Made by a program: the position numbers and the translations under genes. 64,000 bases of DNA, taken from Ramlibacter cellulosilyticus (GTDB lineage: Bacteria; Pseudomonadota; Gammaproteobacteria; Burkholderiales; Burkholderiaceae_C). Below the pieces are notes generated by a model. The model ran no database searches and was not told the origin of the DNA. It saw only the letters and a list, made by a program, of their open reading frames with translations. Where the stretch lies: NCBI RefSeq assembly GCF_014297465.1, contig NZ_JACORT010000004.1, positions 1-64,000 on the forward strand, read 5' to 3'. The stretch's first letter is position 1; each line of letters begins with the position of its first letter. Shown piece by piece: positions 46,210 through 57,282 of this stretch.

Positions 46210-46225
46210 ATCTGGCCAGATTTTA
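46210..46225 (-). promoter_or_regulatory. Operator and -10 region of the Phd/PIN operon
   Basis: The perfect palindrome ATCTGGCCAGAT (46210-46221) overlaps TAAAAT on the minus strand (46220-46225). A partial half-site, ATCTGG, recurs next to the start codon. No convincing -35 was found. Confidence 0.55.
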
Positions 46226-46237
46226 AGGGCGTGCAAG

Positions 46238-46267
46238 AAAAAAGGCCAGAAAATTCTGGCCTTTTTT
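46238..46267. terminator. Bidirectional terminator between guaB and the Phd/PIN operon
   Basis: GGCCAGAA (46244-46251) pairs with TTCTGGCC (46254-46261). The stem is flanked by AAAAAA on the left and TTTTTT on the right. It terminates guaB on the minus strand. Confidence 0.88.
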
Positions 46268-46277
46268 GCCTTGCGAC

Positions 46278-48365
<2,088 letters not shown>

Positions 48366-48372
<7 letters not shown>

Positions 48373-48692
48373 CCCGGCTTCGCGCCCGGCCGCCGCTGCG
48401 CGAACAGGCCAGCGGCGCGGGAGCCCTGCTTGCGGAAACGCTCGCGCCGTGCCACCTTCGGGTCCACCTTGAGGTCGCGGTAGACCTCCACCCGGTCCCC
48501 GTCGCGCACCGGCTGCTGCCCGGCGCAGCGCCTCCCCCAGATCCCGACTTCCGGCACGGCCACGTCCGGTGCCGCAGCGCGCCAGCCGCTCGCGAGCACG
48601 GCGTCGCGCACCGTGGCGCCCTCGGGCAGGTCCACGGTCCACTCCAGCACCTCGCGGGGCGCGGGCGAATAGAGCACGGTCACGCGCGGCAT
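48366..48692 (-). CDS. rnfH: RnfH-family ubiquitin-like protein
   Basis: A 108-residue beta-grasp protein (VTVLYSPAPREVLEWTVDLPEG, then GIWGRRC and DGDRVEVYRDLKVDPK) with a basic C-terminal tail. Usually paired with ratA, as here, 4 bases downstream of it. The molecular role is poorly defined. Confidence 0.88.
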
Positions 48693-48696
48693 GGCA

Positions 48697-49137
48697 TCAC
48701 CCGTAGATCTGCTCGGCGCGCTTGACGAAGGCGTCGACCAGGTTGCCCGCGATGCGGTCGAACACGGGACCCACCAGGGCCGCGAGCGCGGCGTTCTTGA
48801 ACGCGTACTGCAGCTCCAGCGTCACCTTGCAGGCGCGCTGGCCGGCGTGCCCGAGCGGCTGGAACTTCCAGGTGCCATCGAGGTTGGAGAACGGCCCGTC
48901 GACGAGTTTCATGCGCACCTCGCGCCCCGGCAGGTGCGTGTTGCGGGTGGTGAAGGTCTGGCGGATGCCGGAGAAATGGATGCCGACCTCCGCCTTCATG
49001 CCGTCCGGCTCGAGCGCGATCACCGAGGAGCGGTCGCACCAGGGGAGGAATTCGCAGTACTTCGCCACGTCGGTCACCAGCGCGTACATCTCCTCGGCGC
49101 TGTACCAGATGAGGACGGACTTGTGGACGGATTTCAT
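48697..49137 (-). CDS. ratA: RatA/ubiquinone-binding START-domain protein
   Basis: A 146-residue SRPBCC/START protein starting MKSVHKSVLIWYSAEEMYAL and YCEFLPWCDRSSV, with a hydrophobic cavity (LQYAFKNAALAALVGPVFDRI). Homologues act in coenzyme Q biosynthesis (Coq10-like); E. coli RatA was also reported to affect ribosome association. Divergent from smpB, as in many proteobacteria. Confidence 0.9.
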   Translation of the reverse strand: MKSVHKSVLIWYSAEEMYALVTDVAKYCEFLPWCDRSSVIALEPDGMKAEVGIHFSGIRQTFTTRNTHLPGREVRMKLVDGPFSNLDGTWKFQPLGHAGQRACKVTLELQYAFKNAALAALVGPVFDRIAGNLVDAFVKRAEQIYG

Positions 49138-49197
49138 GGAGAATTGCGGGCCCGCGCGGGATTGTAGAGAGCCGCTGTCGGCCTCAACTGTCATCCT

Positions 49198-49674
49198 ATG
49201 GCGCAAAAGAAAGAAACCTCCTCTCCCCGCATCGCCGAAAACAAGAAAGCCGCCTTCGACTACTTCTTCGAGGAGCGGCACGAGGCCGGCCTCGTGCTGC
49301 AAGGCTGGGAGGTCAAGGCGGCGCGCAACGGCAAGGCGCGCATCACGGAGGGCTACGTCGTCATCCGCGACGGCGAGCTGTTCCTGATCGGCTGCCACAT
49401 CGACCCGCTGAAGACCGCGTCCACCCACGTCAATCCGGAAGCCGCCCGCACCCGCAAGCTCCTGATGCACAAGGACGAGATCCGCCGCCTGATCGGCAAG
49501 GTGGAACAGAAAGGCCACACGCTCGTGCCGCTCCAGTTGTACTGGAAGGCCGGCAAGGTGAAGGTCGAAATCGCGCTGGCCCGCGGCAAGGCCACGCACG
49601 ACAAGCGCGAGACGATCAAGGACCGCGAAGGCAAGCGGGAAGTCGAGCGCGCCATGAAGGAACGGCACCGCTGA
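49198..49674 (+). CDS. smpB: SsrA-binding protein SmpB
   Basis: This 158-residue trans-translation factor delivers tmRNA to stalled ribosomes. Conserved features are [26 protein letters not shown], the HIDPLKT region and the basic C-terminal tail [16 protein letters not shown] sequence. The tmRNA gene itself was not seen in the window. Confidence 0.96.
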   Translation: MAQKKETSSPRIAENKKAAFDYFFEERHEAGLVLQGWEVKAARNGKARITEGYVVIRDGELFLIGCHIDPLKTASTHVNPEAARTRKLLMHKDEIRRLIGKVEQKGHTLVPLQLYWKAGKVKVEIALARGKATHDKRETIKDREGKREVERAMKERHR

Positions 49675-49752
49675 TCCGGCCCGCGCCAGCCCGGCGGGAA
49701 TAAACCGGCCCCGCCCCGCGTTCATCCGTCAAACCCATACACGGAGAACGCC

Positions 49753-50136
49753 ATGCGCGCCCTTTCCCGCCTCGCCCCCCTCGCCTGCGCCGCCCTGCTC
49801 GCGGCCTGTTCGTCCATGCCCTGGTCGCGCGCGCCCGCGACCGTGGCCGACGGCGTCTTCGTCGGCCCGAACGGCATGACCCTCTACACCTTCGACCGCG
49901 ACACCATGGGCGCGGGCAAGTCCGTGTGCAACGGTCCGTGCGCCACCGCCTGGCCGCCCCTGATGGCCAGCGCCGGCGACACCGGCAGCGGCGAATGGAC
50001 CATCGTCACGCGCGACGACGGCAGCCGCCAGTGGGCCTATCGGGGCAAGCCCGTGTACTACTGGGCGCGCGACGCCAAGCCGGGGGACCGCACCGGCGAC
50101 GGCTTCAACAACGCCTGGCGCCTGGCCCGTCCCTGA
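49753..50136 (+). CDS. Lipoprotein with COG4315-type secreted repeats
   Basis: A 127-residue protein with a lipoprotein signal (lipobox LAAC, Cys19). Two copies of the secreted repeat of unknown function follow: GMTLYTFDRDTMGAGKSVCNG-type and the second YRGKPVYYWARDAKPGD. A CNGPCATAWPP segment lies between them. The start follows GGAGAA. First gene of a plus-strand run with the 50140 protein and an ECF sigma/anti-sigma pair, so it may be part of that regulon. Confidence 0.83.
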   Translation: MRALSRLAPLACAALLAACSSMPWSRAPATVADGVFVGPNGMTLYTFDRDTMGAGKSVCNGPCATAWPPLMASAGDTGSGEWTIVTRDDGSRQWAYRGKPVYYWARDAKPGDRTGDGFNNAWRLARP

Positions 50137-50139
50137 GCC

Positions 50140-50472
50140 ATGCTGAAGCAGCTCCTGTCCTTCGCGCGCTGGGGGCGTCCCCGCTTCCTGGAGTCCGCGC
50201 CGGTGATGGATGCCTGCGTGGTCGAGGAAGTGCGGCAGGCGATGCGTGAACGCGTGCAGGAAGTGCCGGGCGCAGCCACGGCGCGCCTGATGGGAGCGAT
50301 CGAGCGGGCGCCGGACCTCCAGGCGCTGTGGTTCCTTCGCTCTCCCCTGATGCAGGCCCTCGCCAAGGTACGGGGCGAGTTGGGAGCACGGGTGGCCCTG
50401 GCGGAACTCGATCTCCTGTTCCGCCAGGGCTGGCCCGACGCGCCGCTGTCGCGTTTTGCTGCGCTCGGGTAG
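50140..50472 (+). CDS. Small conserved protein of unknown function (paralogue of 37166-37510)
   Basis: A 110-residue helical soluble protein; DLQALWFLRSPLMQALAKVRGE matches the 37166-37510 protein. It starts 3 bases after the lipoprotein stop and ends 9 bases before the sigma gene, so it is inside that operon. No known domain. Confidence 0.75.
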   Translation: MLKQLLSFARWGRPRFLESAPVMDACVVEEVRQAMRERVQEVPGAATARLMGAIERAPDLQALWFLRSPLMQALAKVRGELGARVALAELDLLFRQGWPDAPLSRFAALG

Positions 50473-50481
50473 GCTCGCGGC

Positions 50482-51012
50482 ATGTCGTCCACGCAACCGA
50501 GCAGCCTCGTCGGCCACATCCCGGACCTGCGGCGCTATGCCCGCTCGCTCACGGGCGATGCCTGGGCGGCCGACGACCTGGTGCAGGACACGCTGGAGCG
50601 CGCCTGCCATCGCTGGCAGCTCTGGGCGGCGGGCAGCGACCTGCGCGCGTGGCTGTTCACGCTGATGCACAACCTGTTCGTCGACGGGGCGCGCCGTGCG
50701 GTGCGGCAGCAGGTGGCGCACCGGGTCGACGTGGACGACGTGGCGAACGAGCTGGCCGCTCCCGGCGGCGTGCCGGACCAGGCGCTGGACCTGCAGCGCT
50801 GCCTGCTGCGGCTGCCGGCCGAACAACGCGAGGTGCTGCTGCTGGTGACGCTGCAGGACCTGGGCTACGAGGAAGCGGCGCGCATCACGGGGGTGCCGAT
50901 CGGCACCGTGATGTCGCGCCTGTCGCGGGCGCGCGCCCGGTTGCGGGACCTGATGGAGGGCAAGCCCGTGCCCGCCACGCCCTCCGCCCCGGCGCTGCGC
51001 CGACTGAAGTGA
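50482..51012 (+). CDS. ECF-family RNA polymerase sigma factor
   Basis: A 176-residue sigma factor. Region 2 is RRYARSLTGDAWAADDLVQDT and LRAWLFTLMHNLFVD (about 17-70). Region 4 is LPAEQREVLLLVTLQDLGYE and ARITGVPIGTVMSRLSRAR (about 112-158). The stop overlaps the anti-sigma gene start (TGATG). Confidence 0.92.
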   Translation: MSSTQPSSLVGHIPDLRRYARSLTGDAWAADDLVQDTLERACHRWQLWAAGSDLRAWLFTLMHNLFVDGARRAVRQQVAHRVDVDDVANELAAPGGVPDQALDLQRCLLRLPAEQREVLLLVTLQDLGYEEAARITGVPIGTVMSRLSRARARLRDLMEGKPVPATPSAPALRRLK

Positions 51013-51824
51013 TGGACATGAAGGAAGACACCCAACTGCTGCCCGGGGAGGCCGAATTGCACGCCTACGTCGATGGCCGACTCGACGCCGCCGCGCGGGC
51101 GGCGGTGGAAGGCCGGCTCGCGGTCGACCCCGAGGCCGCGGAGCGCGTGCGGGCGTGGCGCATGCAGCGCGACCTGCTGCGCGCGCTGCACGTCGACGTG
51201 CGCGACGAGCCCGTGCCCGAGCACCTGCTGCATGCCGCCGGCCAGCTGCAGCGGCGCAGCGTGCGCTTCGCGCAGTGGCAGCGCTGGGGCGGCATGGCGG
51301 CTTCCGTTCTGCTCGCGTTCGCGCTGGGCTGGGCGGGCCACGTGCAGTGGCAGGCCAGCGGCTTCGGCGCCGGCAATGCGCGCGGCACCGTCGCCTTCGC
51401 GCACCAGGCCGCGGTGGCGCACGTCGTGTACATGCCCGAAGTGCGGCACCCGGTGGAAGTCGAGGCCGCGCAGCAGCAGCACCTGGTGCAGTGGCTGTCC
51501 AAGCGGCTGAACCGGCCGCTGAAAGTGCCCAACCTCACCGCCAACGGCTACGAACTGGTGGGCGGCCGGCTCCTGCCCGGCGACGGCGGCGCCCGCGCGC
51601 AGTTCATGTTCCAGAACGCGGCCGGCGAACGCATCACCCTCTACATCGGCGCCGTCGACGGCGCGAAGCAGCGCGGCATGGAGGAAACCGCGTTCCGCTA
51701 TGCCACGGAAGGCAGCGTGTCGACCTTCTACTGGGTGGACCAGGGCTTCGGCTACGCGCTGTCCGGACGCCTGCCGCGGCAGGGGCTGCTGTCGCTGGCG
51801 GACGCGGTCTACAAGCAGCTGTAG
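51012..51824 (+). CDS. Membrane anti-sigma factor
   Basis: A 270-residue protein. The N-terminal cytoplasmic part (ELHAYVDGRLDAAARAAVEGRL, about 14-35) is typical of zinc-less ChrR/RsgI-type anti-sigma domains. One membrane helix (about 97-113, WGGMAASVLLAFALGWAG) precedes a periplasmic domain of about 150 residues. It is translationally coupled to the ECF sigma gene and presumably holds it at the membrane until an envelope signal arrives. Confidence 0.87.
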   Translation: MDMKEDTQLLPGEAELHAYVDGRLDAAARAAVEGRLAVDPEAAERVRAWRMQRDLLRALHVDVRDEPVPEHLLHAAGQLQRRSVRFAQWQRWGGMAASVLLAFALGWAGHVQWQASGFGAGNARGTVAFAHQAAVAHVVYMPEVRHPVEVEAAQQQHLVQWLSKRLNRPLKVPNLTANGYELVGGRLLPGDGGARAQFMFQNAAGERITLYIGAVDGAKQRGMEETAFRYATEGSVSTFYWVDQGFGYALSGRLPRQGLLSLADAVYKQL

Positions 51825-51831
51825 GAAGGTC

Positions 51832-51933
51832 CTGCGCGCATCGCTGGGGTTCCTTTGCCACCGGCACCCTACGTTCACGCCCCCTCACCTGTAGGCTGGC
51901 GGTGAGCGGAGCGAACCCCAGCGGTGCGCGCAG
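51832..51933. repeat. Long-armed inverted repeat between two convergent genes
   Basis: A 21-base left arm (51832-51852) and right arm (51913-51933) are inverted copies with one mismatch; the core is CGCTGGGGTTC / GAACCCCAGCG. They are separated by 60 bases. The element fills the gap between the anti-sigma and acyl-CoA hydrolase genes. It has no T-run; a REP/MITE-like element or a bidirectional transcription barrier are both possible. Confidence 0.65.
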
Positions 51934-51941
51934 CGCCGTCC

Positions 51942-53024
51942 TTACCCGAGGTCCCGCAACGGGTGCGCGTGCCCCGGCCACGGGCTCGCGAAGAACGCCT
52001 GCACCATCTCCGGCGTGACGTCCTCGATGCGCGCCGGGTTCCAGCGCGGCGCATGGTCCTTGTCCACCGCCAGCGCGCGGATCCCTTCGAACGTCTCGCC
52101 CGCGGCCCCGGGCCGCAGGTGGAAGCAGTGCCGCACCATGTCGCGCTCCATCCGCAGGTCCGCGGCCAGCGTCATGTGCCGCGCGCGCCGCAGGTGTTCC
52201 AGCGTGACGTGCAGCATGAGCGGGGACCGCTTGCGCAGCACCGCCGCCGTCTCGCGCGCCCAGTCGGACGCGTCCGCCTCCAGCGCGCGGACGATCTCGC
52301 CTACCGTGCCCAGCCCGAAGAACCGGTCGATGCCGGCGCGGCGCGCCGCGAGATCGCTGGCCGGCCGGGCGGCCAGCTGCACCTGTTCGCGCAAGGCTTC
52401 GAAGCTCTCGCGGTCCGCGAGGCTGTCCCACGCGCGCGCGAGCTCCGCGGAAGGCAGCACGCCGTCCGCGAGGCGCACGGCGGCGGCATCGCCGCCGGTG
52501 ATCAACTGTCCCGTGAGCGCGAGGTACTCGCCGATCCGCCCCGGGCAGCGCGCCAGGAACCAGCCGCCGCCCACGTCCGGGAACAGGCCGATGTTCGTCT
52601 CCGGCATGGCCATCTTCGTGCGCTCGGTCGCGATGCGCAGGCTGGCGTCGCTGCCGTGCGCCGAGATGCCCATGCCGCCGCCCATCACGATGCCGTCCAT
52701 GAACACGACATACGGTTTCGGATAGCCGTGGATCAGGTGGTTGAGGGTGTATTCCTCGGTGAAGAAGTCCTCCAGCCGCGGGTCGCCCGCGAGCACCGCC
52801 TGGTGGAAGAAGCGGATGTCCCCGCCCGCGCAGAAAGCGCCGAAAGGTCCTTCCTTGCCCATGCCTCGCACGCCGACGCGCTCGATGCGCGGGTCGTCGC
52901 GCCAGGCGAGCAAGGCCGCCGTGAGGTCGCGGATCATCTCCAGCGACAGCGCATTGAGCGCCTTCGGTCGGTCCAGCGTGACCAGGCCCGCGGTGCCGCG
53001 CACTTCGGCCTGCACGTGACTCAT
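51942..53024 (-). CDS. 3-hydroxyisobutyryl-CoA hydrolase-like enoyl-CoA hydratase family protein
   Basis: This 360-residue crotonase-fold protein has GAFCAGGDIRFF (oxyanion site), GIVMGGGMGISAHG and the hydrolase-type signature MPETNIGLFPDVGGGWFLAR. The C-terminal extension is the length seen in 3-hydroxyisobutyryl-CoA hydrolases of valine catabolism. The ATG at 53024 overlaps the stop of the upstream transporter gene (ATGA). A plain enoyl-CoA hydratase activity is an alternative. Confidence 0.83.
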   Translation of the reverse strand: MSHVQAEVRGTAGLVTLDRPKALNALSLEMIRDLTAALLAWRDDPRIERVGVRGMGKEGPFGAFCAGGDIRFFHQAVLAGDPRLEDFFTEEYTLNHLIHGYPKPYVVFMDGIVMGGGMGISAHGSDASLRIATERTKMAMPETNIGLFPDVGGGWFLARCPGRIGEYLALTGQLITGGDAAAVRLADGVLPSAELARAWDSLADRESFEALREQVQLAARPASDLAARRAGIDRFFGLGTVGEIVRALEADASDWARETAAVLRKRSPLMLHVTLEHLRRARHMTLAADLRMERDMVRHCFHLRPGAAGETFEGIRALAVDKDHAPRWNPARIEDVTPEMVQAFFASPWPGHAHPLRDLG

Positions 53025-53893
53025 ATCCTCTGCCTCCATCCCACGAGTTCGTTGACCACCAGCGCCCCCACCACCAGCGCGCCGCCGGTGAGCACGGAAG
53101 GACGCGGCACTTCGTTCGCCCCCAGCCAGGCAAGCAGGATGCCGAAGATCACTTCCAGCAGCGCCAGCAGCGCGACCTCCGGCGCCTGCAGCACGCGCGC
53201 GCAGACCACGGCCAGCACGCAGGGGATCGCCAGCTGCACGAGCCCGAGCAGCGCCAGCAGCCCGAGGTCGTGCGACGTGGCCTGGAAAGGCAGCGCCAGC
53301 GGCAGCGTGGCCAGCGAAGAGAGGGCCGCGCCCACGAGCACGGCCGGAACCAGGTCCACCTGCGTGCCCTGCGCGTGCGCGCGCTGCGTCAGGGTCCAGT
53401 TCACGCCGCCCGCGATGGGCACGCACAGCGCCACCAGCGTGCCGGCGAAGCGGCCCGCCTCGATCTGCGTGCCGTACATGTAGGCGATGCCGGCACCCGC
53501 GACGAAGATGGCGAGCCAGGTGCGGCCGGGAATGCGGTGGCCGATGACGGCCCACGCGATCAGCGCCGTCAGGAAAGGGCCCAGCGCCATCGTCACGAGC
53601 ACGCTGGCGACGCTCGTCATGGTGAGGGCCACCATGAAGGCGGTGAACATGATGCTCCAGCACACGCCGGACAGCCACAGGGGCCAGCCCGCGCGCCGGA
53701 TCTTCGTGAACACCTCGCGCCCCTGGAAGAACGGCAGGATCACCAGCAGCGACACCACGGTGAAGAAGCTGCGCCAGAAGGTCACCTCGAAGCTGCGCGC
53801 GTGCTCCAGGTGCCGCGTGACCACGCCGGCGATGGACCACATGAGCGTCACGGCGACCATGAGGAACACCGCCTGTGTGTGGGTGAGTTTCAT
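53021..53893 (-). CDS. EamA/DMT-family transporter
   Basis: This 290-residue inner-membrane protein has ten predicted helices in two EamA repeats (about 5-140 and 150-290). It is a drug/metabolite transporter, substrate unknown. The start ATG at 53893 gives MKLTHTQAVFLMVAVTLMW, a normal DMT start. It follows typA on the same strand and is coupled to the crotonase gene. Confidence 0.87.
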   Translation of the reverse strand: MKLTHTQAVFLMVAVTLMWSIAGVVTRHLEHARSFEVTFWRSFFTVVSLLVILPFFQGREVFTKIRRAGWPLWLSGVCWSIMFTAFMVALTMTSVASVLVTMALGPFLTALIAWAVIGHRIPGRTWLAIFVAGAGIAYMYGTQIEAGRFAGTLVALCVPIAGGVNWTLTQRAHAQGTQVDLVPAVLVGAALSSLATLPLALPFQATSHDLGLLALLGLVQLAIPCVLAVVCARVLQAPEVALLALLEVIFGILLAWLGANEVPRPSVLTGGALVVGALVVNELVGWRQRI

Positions 53894-53972
53894 TGTTGTT
53901 CTGCCGGGGTCGGCTTCGCCGGACCCGGCCTGCGGGCGAAAGAAAAGGCGGGCACCGGGCCCGCCTCGCATC

Positions 53973-55795
<1,823 letters not shown>

Positions 55796-55799
<4 letters not shown>

Positions 55800-56749
55800 A
55801 CGTTCTCTGGCTCGGCCACGCCGAGGATTTGCTGGATTTCGATGGGGCTCAGCAGGCGGGAGGGGATCAGCTCCCCCGCCTTCACGTGAGCGGTGCCGAG
55901 GAGCGCACGCGGAGCGTCCCCGAAGACTGCGACCTGGGGGGCGTCGCGCCAGCCGCCGCGGCGGCGCAGCCCGCTGAGGAAGCGGGCTGCATCTTCCGTG
56001 CCCAGCGTGACCGGCACGTGGCCGGGCAGCAGGGCCTCCACCGGCAGCAGCCGGCCGATACGGTCAGACTCCGGCAGCGCCTCGAGTTCCGCCAGCGTCA
56101 GGCATTGCGAAACATCGAAGGGCCCCGTGGCAATTCTTCGCAGGGCGCGCAGGTGGGCGCCGCAGCCCAGCGCCTGGCCGATGTCCTCGCCCAGCGTCCG
56201 GATGTAGGTGCCCTTGCTGACCCTGGCCACGATCTTCAGGAGCGCGGGCTCGACGAGTTCCAGGCGGAGCTCGAACACGCGCACCTGCCGCGCCTCGCGT
56301 TCCACCTCGACGCCCGCGCGGGCGTACTCGTAGAGGGCCTTGCCGTCCTTCTTGAGCGCGCTGTGCATGGGCGGGACCTGGGCGATCCCGCCGGTGAACC
56401 GCGCCTGGACTTCCGCCAGCGTCCCGGGCGGGATCGCCGGCACGTCGCGCCGCTCGACCACCTCGCCTTCGCTGTCGCCGGACGCCGTGCGCACGCCCAG
56501 CCGGGCCAGCGCTTCATAGCTCTTGTCCGCGTCGAGGTGCAGCTGGCTGAACTTGGTCGCCGCGCCGAAGCACAGCGGCAGCACGCCGGTGGCCATCGGG
56601 TCGAGCGTGCCGGTGTGGCCGGCCTTCTCCGCCCGCAGCAGCCACTTGGCCTTCTGCAGCGCGTCGTTGCTGGACAAGCCCAGCGGTTTATCGAGCAGCA
56701 ACACCCCATGCACAGGGCGCCGCTGCACCCTGGTGCGTGGCGCGTTCAC
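55796..56749 (-). CDS. truB: tRNA pseudouridine(55) synthase TruB
   Basis: Isomerises U55 in the T arm of tRNA. The 317-residue protein has the [21 protein letters not shown] motif and catalytic Asp in [17 protein letters not shown]-terminal PUA-like domain (about 245-317). It follows rbfA by 3 bases and overlaps typA, part of the translation operon. Confidence 0.96.
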
Positions 56750-56752
56750 GTG

Positions 56753-57121
56753 CTATTCGTCCTTGGAACGGGAAGAGACCGCCTTGGCGATCAGGGCGTT
56801 CATGTCGGCCGCGCGCTCGGTGGTGCGGTCGAAGTGGAAGTGCAGCGTGGGCACCGTGTGGATGTGGAGCCGCTTGAACAGGTGGTTGCGCAGGAAGCCG
56901 GCGGCCTGGTTGAGGGCCTCCTCGGTTTCCTGCGGGTCCCCCACGAGGATGCTGAAGAACACCTTGGCGTGCGCGTAGTCCGGCGTGACCTCCACGGCAC
57001 TGACCGTGACCATGCCCACCCGCGGGTCCTTCAACTCGCGGGCGATCAGCTCCGTCAGGTCGCGCTGGATCTGGTCCGCGATCTGGTAGGAGCGATTGGG
57101 CTTGGTGGACTTCTTGGGCAT
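56753..57121 (-). CDS. rbfA: 30S ribosome-binding factor RbfA
   Basis: This 122-residue KH-domain assembly factor for the 16S rRNA 5' end has [25 protein letters not shown] and [12 protein letters not shown], with [19 protein letters not shown] near the C-terminus. It is separated from infB by a 161-base gap that contains a large inverted repeat. Confidence 0.95.
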   Translation of the reverse strand: MPKKSTKPNRSYQIADQIQRDLTELIARELKDPRVGMVTVSAVEVTPDYAHAKVFFSILVGDPQETEEALNQAAGFLRNHLFKRLHIHTVPTLHFHFDRTTERAADMNALIAKAVSSRSKDE

Positions 57122-57149
57122 GACTTTGCGCGATCTGAACTACCAACAT

Positions 57150-57259
57150 CCGGACGCAGAAGACGCAGAGGTTTCGCAGAAGACGCAGAAGGAGCCAAGA
57201 AAGTCCTTCTGGAAGTTCTTTTGCGTCTTCTGCGTCACTTTTGCGCCTTCTGCGTCCGG
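57150..57259. repeat. GACGCAGAAG inverted-repeat element between infB and rbfA
   Basis: The 13-base outer arms CCGGACGCAGAAG (57150-57162) and CTTCTGCGTCCGG (57247-57259) are perfect inverse copies. Between them are further GACGCAGAAG and CTTCTGCGTC copies in mirrored order, giving an imperfect hairpin about 110 bases long. Similar GACGCAGA-rich intergenic elements recur in Burkholderiales genomes as far as I recall. It has no coding capacity. It would be transcribed as part of the infB-rbfA message. Confidence 0.8.
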
Positions 57260-57282
57260 TTGTTTGTCTTTGGCTGTCCGCC

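Noticed and set aside
57150..57259. Possible CRISPR array because of recurring GACGCAGAAG units
   Set aside because: Units are short, irregularly spaced and in inverted order; no uniform spacers and no cas genes.
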